Shown piece after piece: positions 1-10,271 of a stretch of DNA of 64,000 nucleotides (positions are counted from its first letter, which is position 1; every line of letters begins with the position of its first letter). Where the stretch lies: positions 90,308-154,307 of the forward strand of contig ML976715.1 of the NCBI GenBank assembly GCA_010015655.1. The letters run 5' to 3'. This DNA is from Bimuria novae-zelandiae CBS 107.79 (lineage: Eukaryota > Ascomycota > Dothideomycetes > Pleosporales > Didymosphaeriaceae). The notes under the pieces are model-generated. The model worked only from the letters and a program-made list of their open reading frames with translations. It was not told the origin of the DNA and did not search any database. Made by a program: the position numbers and the translations under genes.

Positions 1-1382
1 ATTATAGCTTTACCTTATAAGACTAACGCCTCCGCTGCTTACCTTACTTGCTTAACTTAGTAGGGCAAACTATAATATTTAGAACTAATAAAGACGCCTT
101 TAATAATAACACCTTATAGTTTAGACTCGAGGAGAAATACCTACGCGAGTAGCAAGAAAAAGGCCCTATTAAAGTCCTTATAAACGTTATACACTTAATA
201 TTAACGCCTTAGCAACATAACCTTTTTAACAACTTTTAATATTTAACACGCGAGGTAGGAGAGCCTCTACGGCTCTTTAAACTTATTAAGCCTATTATTA
301 CTTGCTAGAATAGCTACCTTAACTTTATAAAGAGAGCAGTCCTCCTCCACCGCGTAATTAATACTCTTATTAATTACAGGGTAAAGAAGGCGCTATAAGA
401 TAAGTCCTTAGCTTGCGCGCGCAATAGGGTTCCTATTAATAAAATATCTATAAAAAGCCTTACTGCTACTAATTAGGCTATAATTAGTTAGTATATTAAA
501 GTCCTCCAGCCCTTAAAGGAGGCTATAAAGAGACTTAAAGACTGTAGCAACTCTAGCCGTTTTAGTATAATTTACGAGGTATACCTTACTTTTAAGTACC
601 TCCTCTCCTACTTCGAGCAGCTTATTAAGAGCTTTTAAGATATTAATTTTAATAAGCCTAACGCTTTAAAGAACTATTTAAAGATTAACGTAACTATAGC
701 CTACTTAAAGCTCTTAAAGTATTACAAGCTCCTTAAAAAGACGCCTATTTATTACGCCTCTACAGTCCTCTACCCTTACTATAAGTACTACTTTATTAAC
801 GAATAGACTAGAGAGTACAAAGTTTAGCTTAATTAAGCTAATTAGTAATTCTAAGAGCTCTAGGCTATATATAAATTAGAGAACGCTTACCCTATTATCT
901 CTCTTACGCGCAAATAAGTAAAGCGCGTTAGTAATATTAATAACTACGCTAAGTTATACGTTAAGCCTCTAAGAGCTAAAACTTTTACTCTACTTATTAA
1001 TAGTACTAACAAGTTTAATCGCTAGTAGTATAACGAACTTAGCGTCCCTAAGGATCACGCATACTGTATAGATCTTATTAGGTATTAGGTATTTCTTTGT
1101 AATTAATGTCCCTGCCTTTCTTAGTTTGCTATTAATCTCCTCTCGATCCTAGCGTCCTCTTGTTACTGTAAAAGAATGTTTTCTAAGGTTAGCGATATAA
1201 TAGAGCTAAAACGTTAAAAAATAAGCCCTTAAATGCTCTCCATAATCACGTGCGTACGGAGTTGGCTAAGAGCTAGATACTCTCCACCCCAGGAGACCCC
1301 GGACGGCGAGCTCCTAGTAGAGCTCTCAGAGCTCGAGATGCACGATATCTATCAGGTATCGCAGTGGGATGACCCTGTCTAG
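1..1382 (+). pseudogene. hAT transposase, C-terminal part, RIP-inactivated
   Basis: The reading frame resembles the catalytic C-terminal half of fungal hAT transposases. At about 530-800 it has a stretch ending in a 'TPIYYASTVLYPYYKYYF' segment, normally the conserved block before the dimerisation domain. At about 1050-1380 lies the hAT dimerisation region, including 'SSCYCKRMFSK' (family consensus has CER where RIP left CKR) and 'CVRSWLRA'. Many in-frame TAG/TAA codons stand where Gln or Trp is expected. TAG at 1380-1382 may be the true stop or a mutated Gln codon. It cannot encode an active protein. Confidence 0.75.
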
Positions 1383-1558
1383 CTTGTGCTGTACACATTT
1401 TATCTTAGCGCGATTTTTCGATTAATTAATTAATTAATTATTAATTAAAAAGCCTTAAAATTAACTATTAATTAATTAATCAGTAACTCGAGGTCCTCGA
1501 CGATCAATCAAATCAATCTCAGCCCGAATTTTTGATTGATTGATTGTTGGCAACTCTG
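1..1558 (+). mobile_element. hAT-family DNA transposon, 3' part, RIP-mutated
   Basis: Conceptual translation of the + strand gives the C-terminal half of a hAT transposase with many TAG/TAA codons, followed by an AT-rich subterminal region (about 1421-1490, runs of ATTA/TTAA). The element ends in CAACTCTG at 1551-1558. Read on the minus strand this is CAGAGTTGCCAACAATCAAT, a typical hAT terminus beginning CAG. The 8 bases after it (1559-1566) would be the target duplication, but the 5' end lies outside the window, so this cannot be confirmed. The last 300 bases of the coding part are much less mutated than the first 1000. Confidence 0.8.
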
Positions 1559-2756
1559 CCCGTGATAGAGAGGCCTATGCCATGGCGCAATTGGCACATA
1601 ATGCTAGAATGGCTGCTGGGGCGTGTATGTTATTCCTCTTTGCCGGAAGTTAAAAATGGGCTTCTGATCGAAAGCAGATGTCATCCTTCACGATCTTCAC
1701 ATGGCGCAGGACTTCCACGTCCGTGTTTCAAGACATGGTGGGAGCGCCGTAGCAACCATGTGCCTTAGCGCTGGCGAGGAACACACACAAGTGGATAGAG
1801 GTGCTGGGAATAATCACTCTGAAGCTGTGAAAGAGATGGTCCAGACCCTACAGGAGAAGGTTCAAGCGCGCGACGACGCCAGACGCCAGACGGCGCGCAG
1901 CAGTTTGCCTATGGTAGTTGGTAAATGATGATGTGCATACTATCTTTTACGGTATTTTCGTGTTTGTTAAGGATTCTTAGAGCGTAAACCCCAAATGCGT
2001 TGCAAGTTTGCTTCGTGGAAATGCATACTTCGTGGACTTGAACCATCTCGAATGGGTCACTTAAATGGTGAATCATGTGAATTACGCTTTTAGGTTTGTT
2101 GCAAAGACAAGATGACCAGATTGCATAACGACACCGAGAGCTCCTACTGGTTCATCACTCCATACAGTCGTGGTGCAGTTGGCGGTGGATGTAAAACCGC
2201 TCCTCGAATGAGTCATACACCATTTAAAAAATTAATGCTGATTGAATTTTGAAAACTATGTGCGGGGCGCTCATGTCCAAGCAGTTGTGAGGTGATTCAT
2301 AGCTCCCGTGACGTAGAGGTCTACGACAGATATGCCCACAAGAAATTCGTCGCAACTCGTCGCAGCGATCCTCGTATGACCATTACAAGGCATGGCGGTA
2401 GATAAAACAGCTACAGTGGGACTGGCGTCTTGAGGTTACGTTGTGTCATGTCAACGCTATTGTGAGCCTGACGTGGGCGATCACTAATGTATGCAAACTT
2501 TACACAACAGGTACAGCAGCTAATAATGAGTGACCTATAAAGAGCTATCGCTACGTGCGACGTTTCCTATGGTCGCACTCCATAGCAAGGTTCTCCCACC
2601 AAACCCACCGATATAATCTTAGTTAAGGTAGCATTGAGTAGTCACGTTTGATTTGATCCCGAGACTGCCTTGACACTGCCCTCGCAACAGCTTCAAGCTC
2701 ACAGCACCACCACCAGCACTTGGTTACATTGAAAGTGAAAGACTGATCTTTGCACC
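1559..2756. other. Unassigned region, normal composition
   Basis: The composition is that of ordinary genomic DNA, without the TpA excess of the flanking repeats. A short open frame at 1701-1928 (75 codons) and an overlapping one at 1544-1768 lack recognisable domains, and I do not support either as a gene. Nothing else is recognisable. The last 150 bases may hold the promoter of the broken gene at 2757. Confidence 0.5.
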
Positions 2757-2970
2757 ATGTTTCTGAGATACTATATTCCGATTCTGCTTCTTCTCCGGTT
2801 TTCCAATCTAGTTCGTGCTAAGGACACCGCAAATGAGTCTACTGTCAACGTACTCACAGACTTTGCTCCGTAAATATCTGGTAATTCCGTTGCATGGACT
2901 TGCATCACTGACATACCAAATGTCTTAGGTTATTGGCCTCGTTCGGAGAACAATTCGCGCGTCAGTTCAT
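2757..2970 (+). pseudogene. 5' fragment of a fungal membrane/secreted protein gene, cut by a repeat block
   Basis: ATG at 2757 opens a hydrophobic, signal-peptide-like start (MFLRYYIPILLLLRFSNLVRA). A GT...AG intron fits at 2870-2928 (59 bp, CACTGAC branch site near 2905). Splicing it keeps the frame and continues with 'VLTDFAPLLASFGEQFARQF'. That motif resembles the N-terminal region of a large uncharacterised family of fungal proteins that usually continues into transmembrane segments; this assignment is from memory and inference. Coding sequence ends abruptly at about 2970, where AT-rich RIP-mutated DNA begins. I could not recognise a continuation after 5230, so the gene is treated as truncated. 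Confidence 0.5.
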
Positions 2971-3178
2971 CTTTTTTTAATTTAATAATAGTAAGTTTCT
3001 ATTCTATATACTTGCAAATATTATACTAACGCTATTTAGCTCTACTTACTAACTACGTAAAAAAATAGCATAAATTAGTAATGAAACTAAAAGATAAGCT
3101 CAGGTAAATAATTGCTAAATATTATAAAAATTTAATATTAAGAAAGTAGATAAGCTTTATAAAAAATGATTATATATA
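2971..3178. other. AT-rich RIP-like sequence flanking the Fot element
   Basis: Very AT-rich with a TpA excess and no recognisable coding sequence. Together with 5031-5230 it forms the DNA into which the Fot/pogo element inserted, so it is probably an older repeat. It abuts the broken gene at 2757-2970. Confidence 0.5.
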
Positions 3179-5030
3179 ACATGTTTTATAAGCGAGCGGC
3201 CCATACAAGCGAGCGGCCCACCCCACCAACTTTTTGCAGCACATAAACTTCTACCTACTATGGCGCCCCTAATTCAGGCCTAACTAGCCTCTGCTAAGGC
3301 TAATATACACCTTGCAATCTTAGCTATTAATTAAAACTAAATTTAGTCTATAAGAGGTGTAGCATACACATTTACTATCCCTTAAATAACGCTTTAACGC
3401 TAACGCGCTAGAATTGCTGCGCGATGCAATTACTAGCCTAAATTAAAAAAGCTTACTAAGATAGAAAAGGAGGTAATTATTAGGCATATACTTGACCTAG
3501 ATTCGCGAGGATTTCCGCCCACGCTAAGTGCTATGCAAAATATAGCGGATAAGCTACTCGCTAAGCAAGGCGCTAGACAGGTTAGCAAGTAGTGACCACG
3601 CAACTTTATTAAGTAAATAAATTATCTTACTACACAATTTAATTAACTGTATAATTAGCAGAGAGCTCTATGTGAGGATCTAGATGCTATTAGAGCTTAG
3701 TTTAAGCTTATAGCGCGCATAAAGGCTACCTATAGTATCTATAATAAGGATACCTATAACTTCGACGAGACTAGTTTTATGATAGGCAAGATATTATCTT
3801 AGCTTATTATTACAGGCTTAGAGAGACGCGGCAGGCTAAAGGCTATCTAGCTAGGCAATCGTGGGTGGACTATAGTAATCTATAGAATTAGCGCTGCTAG
3901 CTAGGCAATCCTACCCTTTATTATCTTCGCTGGCTAGTATTACCTCTCTACCTAGTACTAGGATAATAATATACCGCGCGACTAGGCTTTTGCTGTTAGT
4001 AATAATAGCTAGACTACTAATAAGCTTAAAGTAGAGTAGCTAAGGCACTTTATTAAGTATATAGCAAAGTGTAGGGTAGGCGCGCGCTAGCTACTTATAC
4101 TTAATAGCTATAAGAGCTATAACTTGCTCGAATTTTAAGAGCTCTATAAGAAGAATAATATCTATACTCTTTATATACTACTATATTTATCGCACCTCCT
4201 ATAGCTACTTAACGTTAGCTACTTTTTGCTATTAAAGCGCGCGTATAGCTGCTAGATTAAGAGCCTAATACGCGACTATATTAACTATATTATAAAGCTA
4301 AAGTTCCTACTAGCCTTCTGCGCAGCCTACAAGTAGTTAATTATAAAGGAAAATATCTACGCAAGCTTTTGAGGCGCTAGCCTAGTCCCACATAACCTAG
4401 AGGCAGTAATATTAAAGCTTAATATTAAGCTTCGTACGCTAACGCTACCTCTACTAGAGGTTACCTTTTAAGAAGCTAAAATACTAAGCAACGCGCGCGA
4501 GCTAGAGGCTTAATTAATATTAATTCGCGATAAGATTTAAAGGCATAAGAGCTTATTACCTACTTTTATTATTATAGTGCTTAATTAGCTTAAAAAGGGC
4601 GCTAAGGTAATAGCTTATAAAAGTACGCTTATACGCGATTAGATCGCGAGGCTTAAAAAGGCTAATAAGGCCACTATAACGCGTAAATAGCGCAAAAAGA
4701 AGCGGATCTAGAGGCAGGGTACCTTAACAAAGGCAAAAGTAGAGAAGATTATCGCTTAAAAGAATATTAAGCAGCAGATAGAGGTAGAAATACGTTAAGA
4801 TAAGGCGCGATTAGGTGCTAATTAGCAGGCTTTAACACGCTGCAGCCGCTACAAGAAGACTAGCCATAACATACAAATATACAAGAACGATATTATAGAT
4901 ACTATTTAATCTAGTATAGCAATTATATACTATTATCTTATTGTGTTGTTAAGATAGGTTGCTGTAAAGGTATAAAAAGTTGGTGGGGTGGGCCGCTCGC
5001 TTGTATGGGCCGCTCGCTTATAAAACACGT
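3179..5030 (+). mobile_element. Fot/pogo-type DNA transposon, full length, RIP-mutated (element 'Fot-a')
   Basis: Inverted termini begin ACATGTTTTATAAGCG at 3179 and, on the other strand, ACGTGTTTTATAAGCG at 5030. Both are flanked by TA (3177-3178 and 5031-5032), as expected for Tc1/mariner-pogo elements. The length is 1852 bp, close to Fot1. Each terminus carries two copies of AGCGAGCGGCCCA separated by a few bases and then CCCCACCAA. The interior encodes a degraded DDE_1 transposase on the + strand. Confidence 0.9.
3260..4909 (+). pseudogene. Fot1-like DDE_1 transposase, RIP-inactivated
   Basis: One frame of about 549 codons runs from ATG 3260 to TAA 4909, broken only by in-frame TAG/TAA/TGA. 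Recognisable parts are 'HILDLDSRGFPP' (CENP-B/Tc5-type DNA-binding region) and 'TYNFDETSFMIG' near 3762-3790, which holds the first catalytic Asp; Fot transposases have NFDETGFM here. Further on are 'LLILNSYKS', where the second catalytic Asp has become Asn, and a 'LPHLS..LLQPLD'-like block near 4190. Basic Lys/Arg-rich sequence follows at the C-terminus. Length and order match Fot1 transposase. It is non-functional. Confidence 0.85.
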
Positions 5031-5040
5031 TATAAATATT

Positions 5041-5166
5041 ATCAAATATGTAAGTATAATCAAATATATAAGTATTATCAAATATATAAGTATTATCAAA
5101 TATATAAGTATTATCAAATATATAAGTTTTATCAAATATATAAGTATTATCAAATATATAAGTAAG
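5041..5166. repeat. 18-bp tandem repeat, seven units
   Basis: Seven near-identical copies of ATCAAATATATAAGTATT run head to tail directly beside the right end of the Fot element. Read on the minus strand the array encodes a YIFDNT hexapeptide repeat, but there is no sign that it is translated. The units differ by one to three bases. Confidence 0.9.
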
Positions 5167-5230
5167 ATTACTAATAGGCAGCGTATAAAAATACAAAAGG
5201 GATACATAGCTGGACGCAATTTATTAAAAA

Positions 5231-6643
5231 TTTATTAGTGGTATGTATACATAGCAATTGACCAGAAAGACGAACGTGGAGCTAGAAATCACAATGTCAG
5301 GTCTTCGAGACATCTGAAAGGACGGGGTGTCTTTGGTCATCGTTATCGACCTAAATAGATCGAGGACGGAGCCATCCGTCGCCATGGATCCCCTTACATG
5401 GGTGATGTACGTTGAGATTACTGATGGATGCTGTCACGAAGCTGAGTCACCGGGGCCTCGTCCCAAGCCCATACAATTTCAAAACGAAGAGGGGGTTCGG
5501 GATCCCTCCGAGCAGGAACGCCGCGAAACCGTCTCGGAGCGTGGAGAAGTTTTGTCTCTGATGAAGCCTGTCATCCGTATATCTCTCCAAATCCAAATGA
5601 GCAGAAACAGTTACTGATAAAAGAAACAGATTAGGCAAACTAGACGACGAAGAAGTGAGTTAATAAAGAGACTGAATTTAGGCTCCAGATACATCCAAAG
5701 GAGAACGATTTGTTCACAGCAGATATCGAGTCGCTAAGCGTGAAATTTTTCGTGAAGCTACAGCCGCCACTAGACCGTCCGATGTCAGGAGCTTGGCCAC
5801 GTGGTCAAAAGAGTACCCGGACCGGTTGGTTTGGGAGGATCAAATATTTATTTTCCTTGTATGTTAGCCCTTCGTTCGACCAACGAACCTAATATGAGGG
5901 CTGCTCGCTACACATGATGCTGTGGCCCAAGTTTGACCAGTGCGCACCAAGCGTTTGATTCAAAGACCGAATGTGATGCCAAGCGGTTTTGAAGTCATGG
6001 ATTTCCACGCGTGGTACTGCGACATAAGACTACGCTAAATCTCGTTCGCGCGATGCAAGAGGAGGAGTGCCTATGAATTCTATCAGAACGCGTCTTATGC
6101 TGGGCATGACCTACGAATGCGTCGATAAATGGCTTTCAAAAATGTGCAAGGTGTTTCCTTTCCTTTTCGTGTCGTGACATATTTTAGGTCCTCGGAATTT
6201 CCCATCGTGGCGTTGCGCAGCTGAAAACATTCGTCCCCAACGAACCAATCCACGCTCTACGTTAGCGATAGAGTGCTAAATCGTCGTTACACGAGCTTCG
6301 CCACTCTGGCAGCGCCTAGGCATAATCTCGGCATCATTCGATGCTGCTTGTTGCCTTATGAAAGGTCGAGATTATTGGCTTCCCTCCGTGGCGTTGTTTA
6401 AGTCGCGTCTCAGCCTTTCTAGGTAGCGCAAAATAGCAAGGTTTCAGGCTATGCAGACGGTCTGCACTGCAGCAGCTCAAGCAGTGCTGGCTAGTGTATG
6501 CGAAAATTAGCTGAAGTTGTGCAGCGTCCTGTCCTTATACATGTTGCACGAGTCTATAGTCTTTTCTGCATCGCCAGCTTCAATCAAACTCCTCTTCTTC
6601 TACAAGTGATCGTTCTGCGAGCCACTCCTGCTGCGTAACAGGC
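5231..6643. other. Unassigned region, normal composition
   Basis: Base composition returns to normal at about 5230. Open frames such as 5327-5617 (96 codons) show no recognisable domain and no supporting intron or start context. About 86 bases before 6644 there is an in-frame stop, which limits the next gene's start. I see no RNA gene or repeat here. Confidence 0.45.
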
Positions 6644-7947
6644 ATGCTGATACCAACACCCACTATTATGCCAAGATGGCCAGCAGTGCCATATTCTATC
6701 GTCAGTAAGTTATTTTGCTCGAAAGAAATCGAAGGTCACTAACACACAGGCAGATGGCACAAACAGCTCTCCACCCGAAACAACACCAACACCTCATTCA
6801 CCAGGCTCAAATGTCATCGAAAAGCCTCCAGCGATCATACCATCTCCAGAATTTCAACCTGTCACAGTCGTCCCCGCAGCCAGCATTCCACCTCCACCAT
6901 CTCACCCTCCTGTCGCCATAGGTAGTGTAGCCGCCGCAGCCACCTTCCTCCAAGGCTACTGTTCCGAACCAGCCTACACAATCATAGACGGACCGACAGC
7001 GGTGTGGATGCCAGTAGTCGGATGCATCTCCTCCAAAGGCGACTGCTGTCCTACACCGCCGCCTTCCAAAAACATGGATGGGCCGGCCGGACAGCCGACC
7101 GGAGAAGCGCAGGGCGGAGACGCACAGGGTGGAGACGCGCAGGGTGGAGACGCGCAGGGCGGGCAAGCGCAGGGCGGGCAAGCGCAGGGTGGACAAGCGC
7201 AGGGTGGACAAGCGCAGGGAGGGGGGAAAGACATTGCGCAGTTTCCAATGTCACTGCTTCCGAGCCAAGGGACGTTGACAGGCTGTCCGAAAGATTATCA
7301 CACGATTGACGGAACAGCGTGTTGTCCTTCGTAAGTGCACTCTCGAACTGAAGATGTGGAATGTGGCATTAATAGTTAGTAGAAACTACTGGCTTTGGAG
7401 TACGACACTCGGCGGTCAGGTTCCGTGCTACTCCTCGCTCGCAGCCAGGATGACACCTCCGCCGATACCAGACACTTTGGTCAATCAACTGGACACAATT
7501 ACCTCTGGAGATACCGATGCAGCAAGCGGAGCTATCACGATTACAGGAAGTAATTCCAGGATACCCTCGCATCGTTCAACTAGCGTTTCTGCACTCACGA
7601 TGTCGCAAAAGCCCACTTCGGCCATCGTTAACATCGTTTATACCATGCAATACCCTTTGGACCCTCCAAAACCGGCACTGAAGCCAGGTGCGAAGATCGG
7701 CATCGGTGTCGGTGCGTCTGCCGGTGCTATCTTCATGGGCTTTATCGTGTGGTTCCTGGTTCGGAGGATCTTTGTACATCGAAGGACGAAGGAGGAGGTA
7801 CAAACCGTGGAGCAGACGAGCGTGTCACATAGGTTTTCGAGTGGTGTGGATATGAGCAGGGTGGCTCATGAAGTGCCTGCTGTGCCTGGGAGAAATTATC
7901 GCGGGAAGAGATACACTGGCGTTTCTAGTTCTGCTGTAAATTACTAG
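6644..7947 (+). CDS. Single-pass membrane protein with Pro-rich and AQGG-repeat ectodomain
   Basis: Three exons fit: 6644-6704, 6754-7330 and 7383-7947. The introns at 6705-6753 and 7331-7382 both start GTAAGT and keep the frame, giving 400 aa. The first intron has a CACTAAC branch site. The protein has a Pro/Thr-rich segment (about 25-75), a Cys-containing module with GYC, GC and CC motifs (about 90-130), and eight AQGG[DQ] repeats (about 139-177). A second module ending 'GTACCPS' continues across intron 2 into 'NYWLWSTTLGGQVPC'. A Ser/Thr-rich stretch, one transmembrane helix (about 318-339, Gly-rich then FMGFIVWFLV) and a basic cytoplasmic tail follow. The architecture suggests a fungal cell-surface sensor or glycoprotein, which is inference. 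No clear signal peptide follows the chosen ATG, so the true N-terminus may lie upstream across another intron. Confidence 0.7.
7107..7222 (+). repeat. 15-bp in-frame tandem repeat (about 7.7 units)
   Basis: Units of GCGCAGGGYGGRSAM run in frame in the membrane-protein gene and encode AQGGD (first three) then AQGGQ (next four). The two unit types are clustered, as expected for growth by replication slippage. Confidence 0.95.
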
Positions 7948-8357
7948 GGGGATACCTCTGGCATGAGGCCCAAAGTGGGTCGTTGCATCGCTTGTCCTGT
8001 AGTAATATCGTGATGTTAAACTTGGTCCTTATTTTTGATCTTCAGCTTTACCCAAGGGGCCGTGACGTTTCAATGTGGAAAACCGATGATGATATTTTGT
8101 TAATTGTATTGATAACTGACACATAGAGCCCATGGAAGACAAGATGTGTAATCTGACTGCTCCTATAGGGAGATAAACCGATTTGCAGATAGTTATTCTA
8201 TAAATTCTTGCCATTGCGAGCTTCTGCTGCCAGCGATCTTAACAACCACTCGAAATGACGGATCCTTTGGGAATTAGGTTGATCCAGACACTCAAAAGCC
8301 TCGAGGATCTAACGCATGTGGTATAAATCAAGGGTAAGCCGTAATGTAGACACTCCA
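7948..8357. other. Intergenic region between convergent genes
   Basis: About 410 bp between the stop codons of the membrane-protein gene (+) and the F-box-like gene (-). It should hold both 3' ends. I see no coding sequence or strong hairpin. Confidence 0.5.
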
Positions 8358-9338
8358 TCAATATTGAACCGTAGTAGATCCGATGGTAATTTTTGCCCCT
8401 CGCTTTTCGATCTCCCTCTGCAGTGTCTCGATAAATGGCTTGAAGGCTGCTCGTGCATCTGCATGGATTTTAGCCCAATAGTGCCACGTACAGCGGATGT
8501 TCAAAGTCAAGGAGCCCTTGAACGAACAAAGTCGTGAGAGTTTGTATTCCCGGTCGAACCGAAGCGGTGATAACAACTTGCGCTCGCCAAATTTGTGCTT
8601 ACCGGGATACCACCAGAGAGATAAGACCAGCAAATCGTAATAACTGATTGAGATGTCGAGTTCGCGAATCCCAGGACATGTGCTGAGTATCGAATGTGGG
8701 GAAAGAGCGCCCTTGCCCCAATTGAATAAATAGTTGTCAAGGATCTTCAATCGACGGACACTCTTATAGCCTTGGTTCTCTGAGAAAGAGGAAAGGTACT
8801 TGTGCAAGAGCCCTGCGCTTTGATGTTGCTCAGAGTTGTACAAACTGAGCATCGTGCGTCGTAGGAAGACGAGGGAAGCCTCGTACAATACTTGCTTGTT
8901 CATATAGAAGCCCTTCGGCAAAACTTTCGCGAAGAAGGTATGCTGCATGTTCCTTGGATCAGGCCCGTTCACACATTGGCCATCAGTGTTCATCAGCAGC
9001 CAATGTGCTAGGCTGTGGGGAGCCACGACTTCATCTGGGACGTCTTCGAGCATATTTTCGTAGATGTGTTCCCGGATCTGGAGCGGAAGACTTAGAAGAT
9101 TGATAGGCGGTTCCACGAAGTCGATAGGTACGTCTTCCCACACATCGCTCTGAACGACCGCGCTTCCTCTGGATGGGTTTTTGCGGCGAATAATGCGCTA
9201 TCCGCCTTTGAGAACTCCTCTCGTAAGCGTCGCTCGGTTGATGACAATGGACACACGCGGCTGCCGTACTTTGAGTCGCTTCGCAGGGCGACTTTCTGGG
9301 CTCGAATCTGTTTTCCGTTTCCTGGACTGTGCAGACAT
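8358..9338 (-). CDS. F-box-like protein of the short fungal 'LPLQIREHIY' type
   Basis: The model has exon 1 at 9338-9270 (23 codons from ATG 9338, basic 'KRKTDSSPESRPAKRLK'), an intron at 9269-9198 (72 bp, GTACGG...GATAG, phase 0) and exon 2 at 9197-8358. This gives 302 aa and removes an in-frame TAG at 9200-9198. Without the intron the only start would be a GTG at 9143. Residues about 56-72 carry 'INLLSLPLQIREHIYENML', the degenerate F-box-like motif common in Dothideomycete proteins of this size. The rest is probably a family-specific alpha/beta region. Such proteins may act as SCF ubiquitin-ligase adaptors, but the substrate is unknown and many are uncharacterised. It is convergent with the membrane-protein gene and divergent from the transporter gene. 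Confidence 0.65.
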
Positions 9339-9586
9339 CTCCTAAGGCCGGGTACAAAGTATAGTCAGTCACTGTATTGTTCCTCATGGGGCAACACAGG
9401 GGAGTAAGACAATCAAGAAGCGGGACTCGGCGTGTGTGTTGCTGAATCTTTTTCCACCGATCAAGCTGAAGAGCCTGCAGCCACACGCGCTCTCATCTTA
9501 TGAGGGAGCGCGGCGGCTCCACTAGGCAGCAGTGTGGGGTTATAGTTGAGGTGATTCGATAAGGGGAGGTTGTTGGGGATGGGCAG

Positions 9587-9617
9587 AACCGTGGAACTGC
9601 GCGCGCAGAGCTTTTTA
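9587..9617. repeat. Imperfect direct repeat, copy 1
   Basis: Both copies begin AACCGTGGAACTGC and end AGCTTTTTA, with a variable 8-base middle. Copy 2 is at 9803-9833, 216 bp away. Possible causes are a short duplication or remnants of an element's ends. Confidence 0.6.
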
Positions 9618-9802
9618 CCTAGTGTGTTAGCACTTACGGTGCCTTGCATTTTCGTACAGGTCAGCCATAAAGGCTAATGCAATAGCCAATGAGTTACACC
9701 AGGATGAGCAATACAGCAGCAGACTTTTAGCTCTATGCCATGACCGTCCGGTAATTCGCAGCAGAACTAGTAACGCCAGTGTATCTCTTCCCGTGATAAG
9801 GG

Positions 9803-9833
9803 AACCGTGGAACTGCATGAGCAAAGCTTTTTA
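9803..9833. repeat. Imperfect direct repeat, copy 2
   Basis: Second copy of the repeat at 9587-9617: AACCGTGGAACTGC, then a diverged middle, then AGCTTTTTA. Confidence 0.6.
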
Positions 9834-10271
9834 TGTGCGCACTTGCCCCTTGCAACCGTGAAGGGCAAGAGCGAGAGATGTTCACCATCTTGCCCTAGAT
9901 TCATCTCGTTAACACGTCTCTATGACTTATGCACGTTCATAAAGTGACAAGAAAGATTACGTAGTTCGTTAGAGCTGAACCTACCTTCGTTTGTTCGTAG
10001 GGCCGAGGCGATGACCACCACGCTCAAGCCAGAACAGCGCAAACCAAGGAATTTCACGAGAAATATTTTTCGAGGTTGTATATATTGAAATACAAAAACA
10101 CACTCACCAATCAACCTCAAAGCTACAAAGCGTGCCCTTGGCGGCGCCACATCAAGAAATGTCGCAATCCCAAGACATTAACCGAGTTCGTCATCACCTC
10201 ATCCGATCTTCGTCGCTAACTCCTCCAATTCCATCTCTTTCTCCATCGACCATCCTGTACAATCCTTTACG

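Larger units (their letters stand above)
9339..10271. other. Divergent intergenic region between F-box-like and transporter genes
   Basis: About 930 bp that must contain both promoters. It holds a pair of 31-bp imperfect direct repeats (9587-9617 and 9803-9833). The last 100 bases before 10272 are pyrimidine-rich, as is common upstream of fungal starts. No coding sequence is supported. Confidence 0.5.

Noticed and set aside
1400..1490. ATTA/TTAA runs as a possible replication origin or promoter
   Set aside because: They lie within the hAT element between coding sequence and terminus, and are better explained as RIP-altered subterminal ATTG repeats.
1544..1928. Two overlapping short open frames (74 and 75 codons)
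   Set aside because: No domain, intron or start context. The first begins inside the hAT terminus, and they overlap in different frames.
4933..5238. Open frames on both strands over the 18-bp minisatellite
   Set aside because: An 18-bp repeat is open in several frames at once. The peptide repeats are a by-product of the DNA repeat.
6807..7254. Antisense and alternate-frame repeats under the AQGG array (Arg-rich or Pro-Ala-Cys-rich)
   Set aside because: Products of translating the 15-bp repeat in wrong frames.
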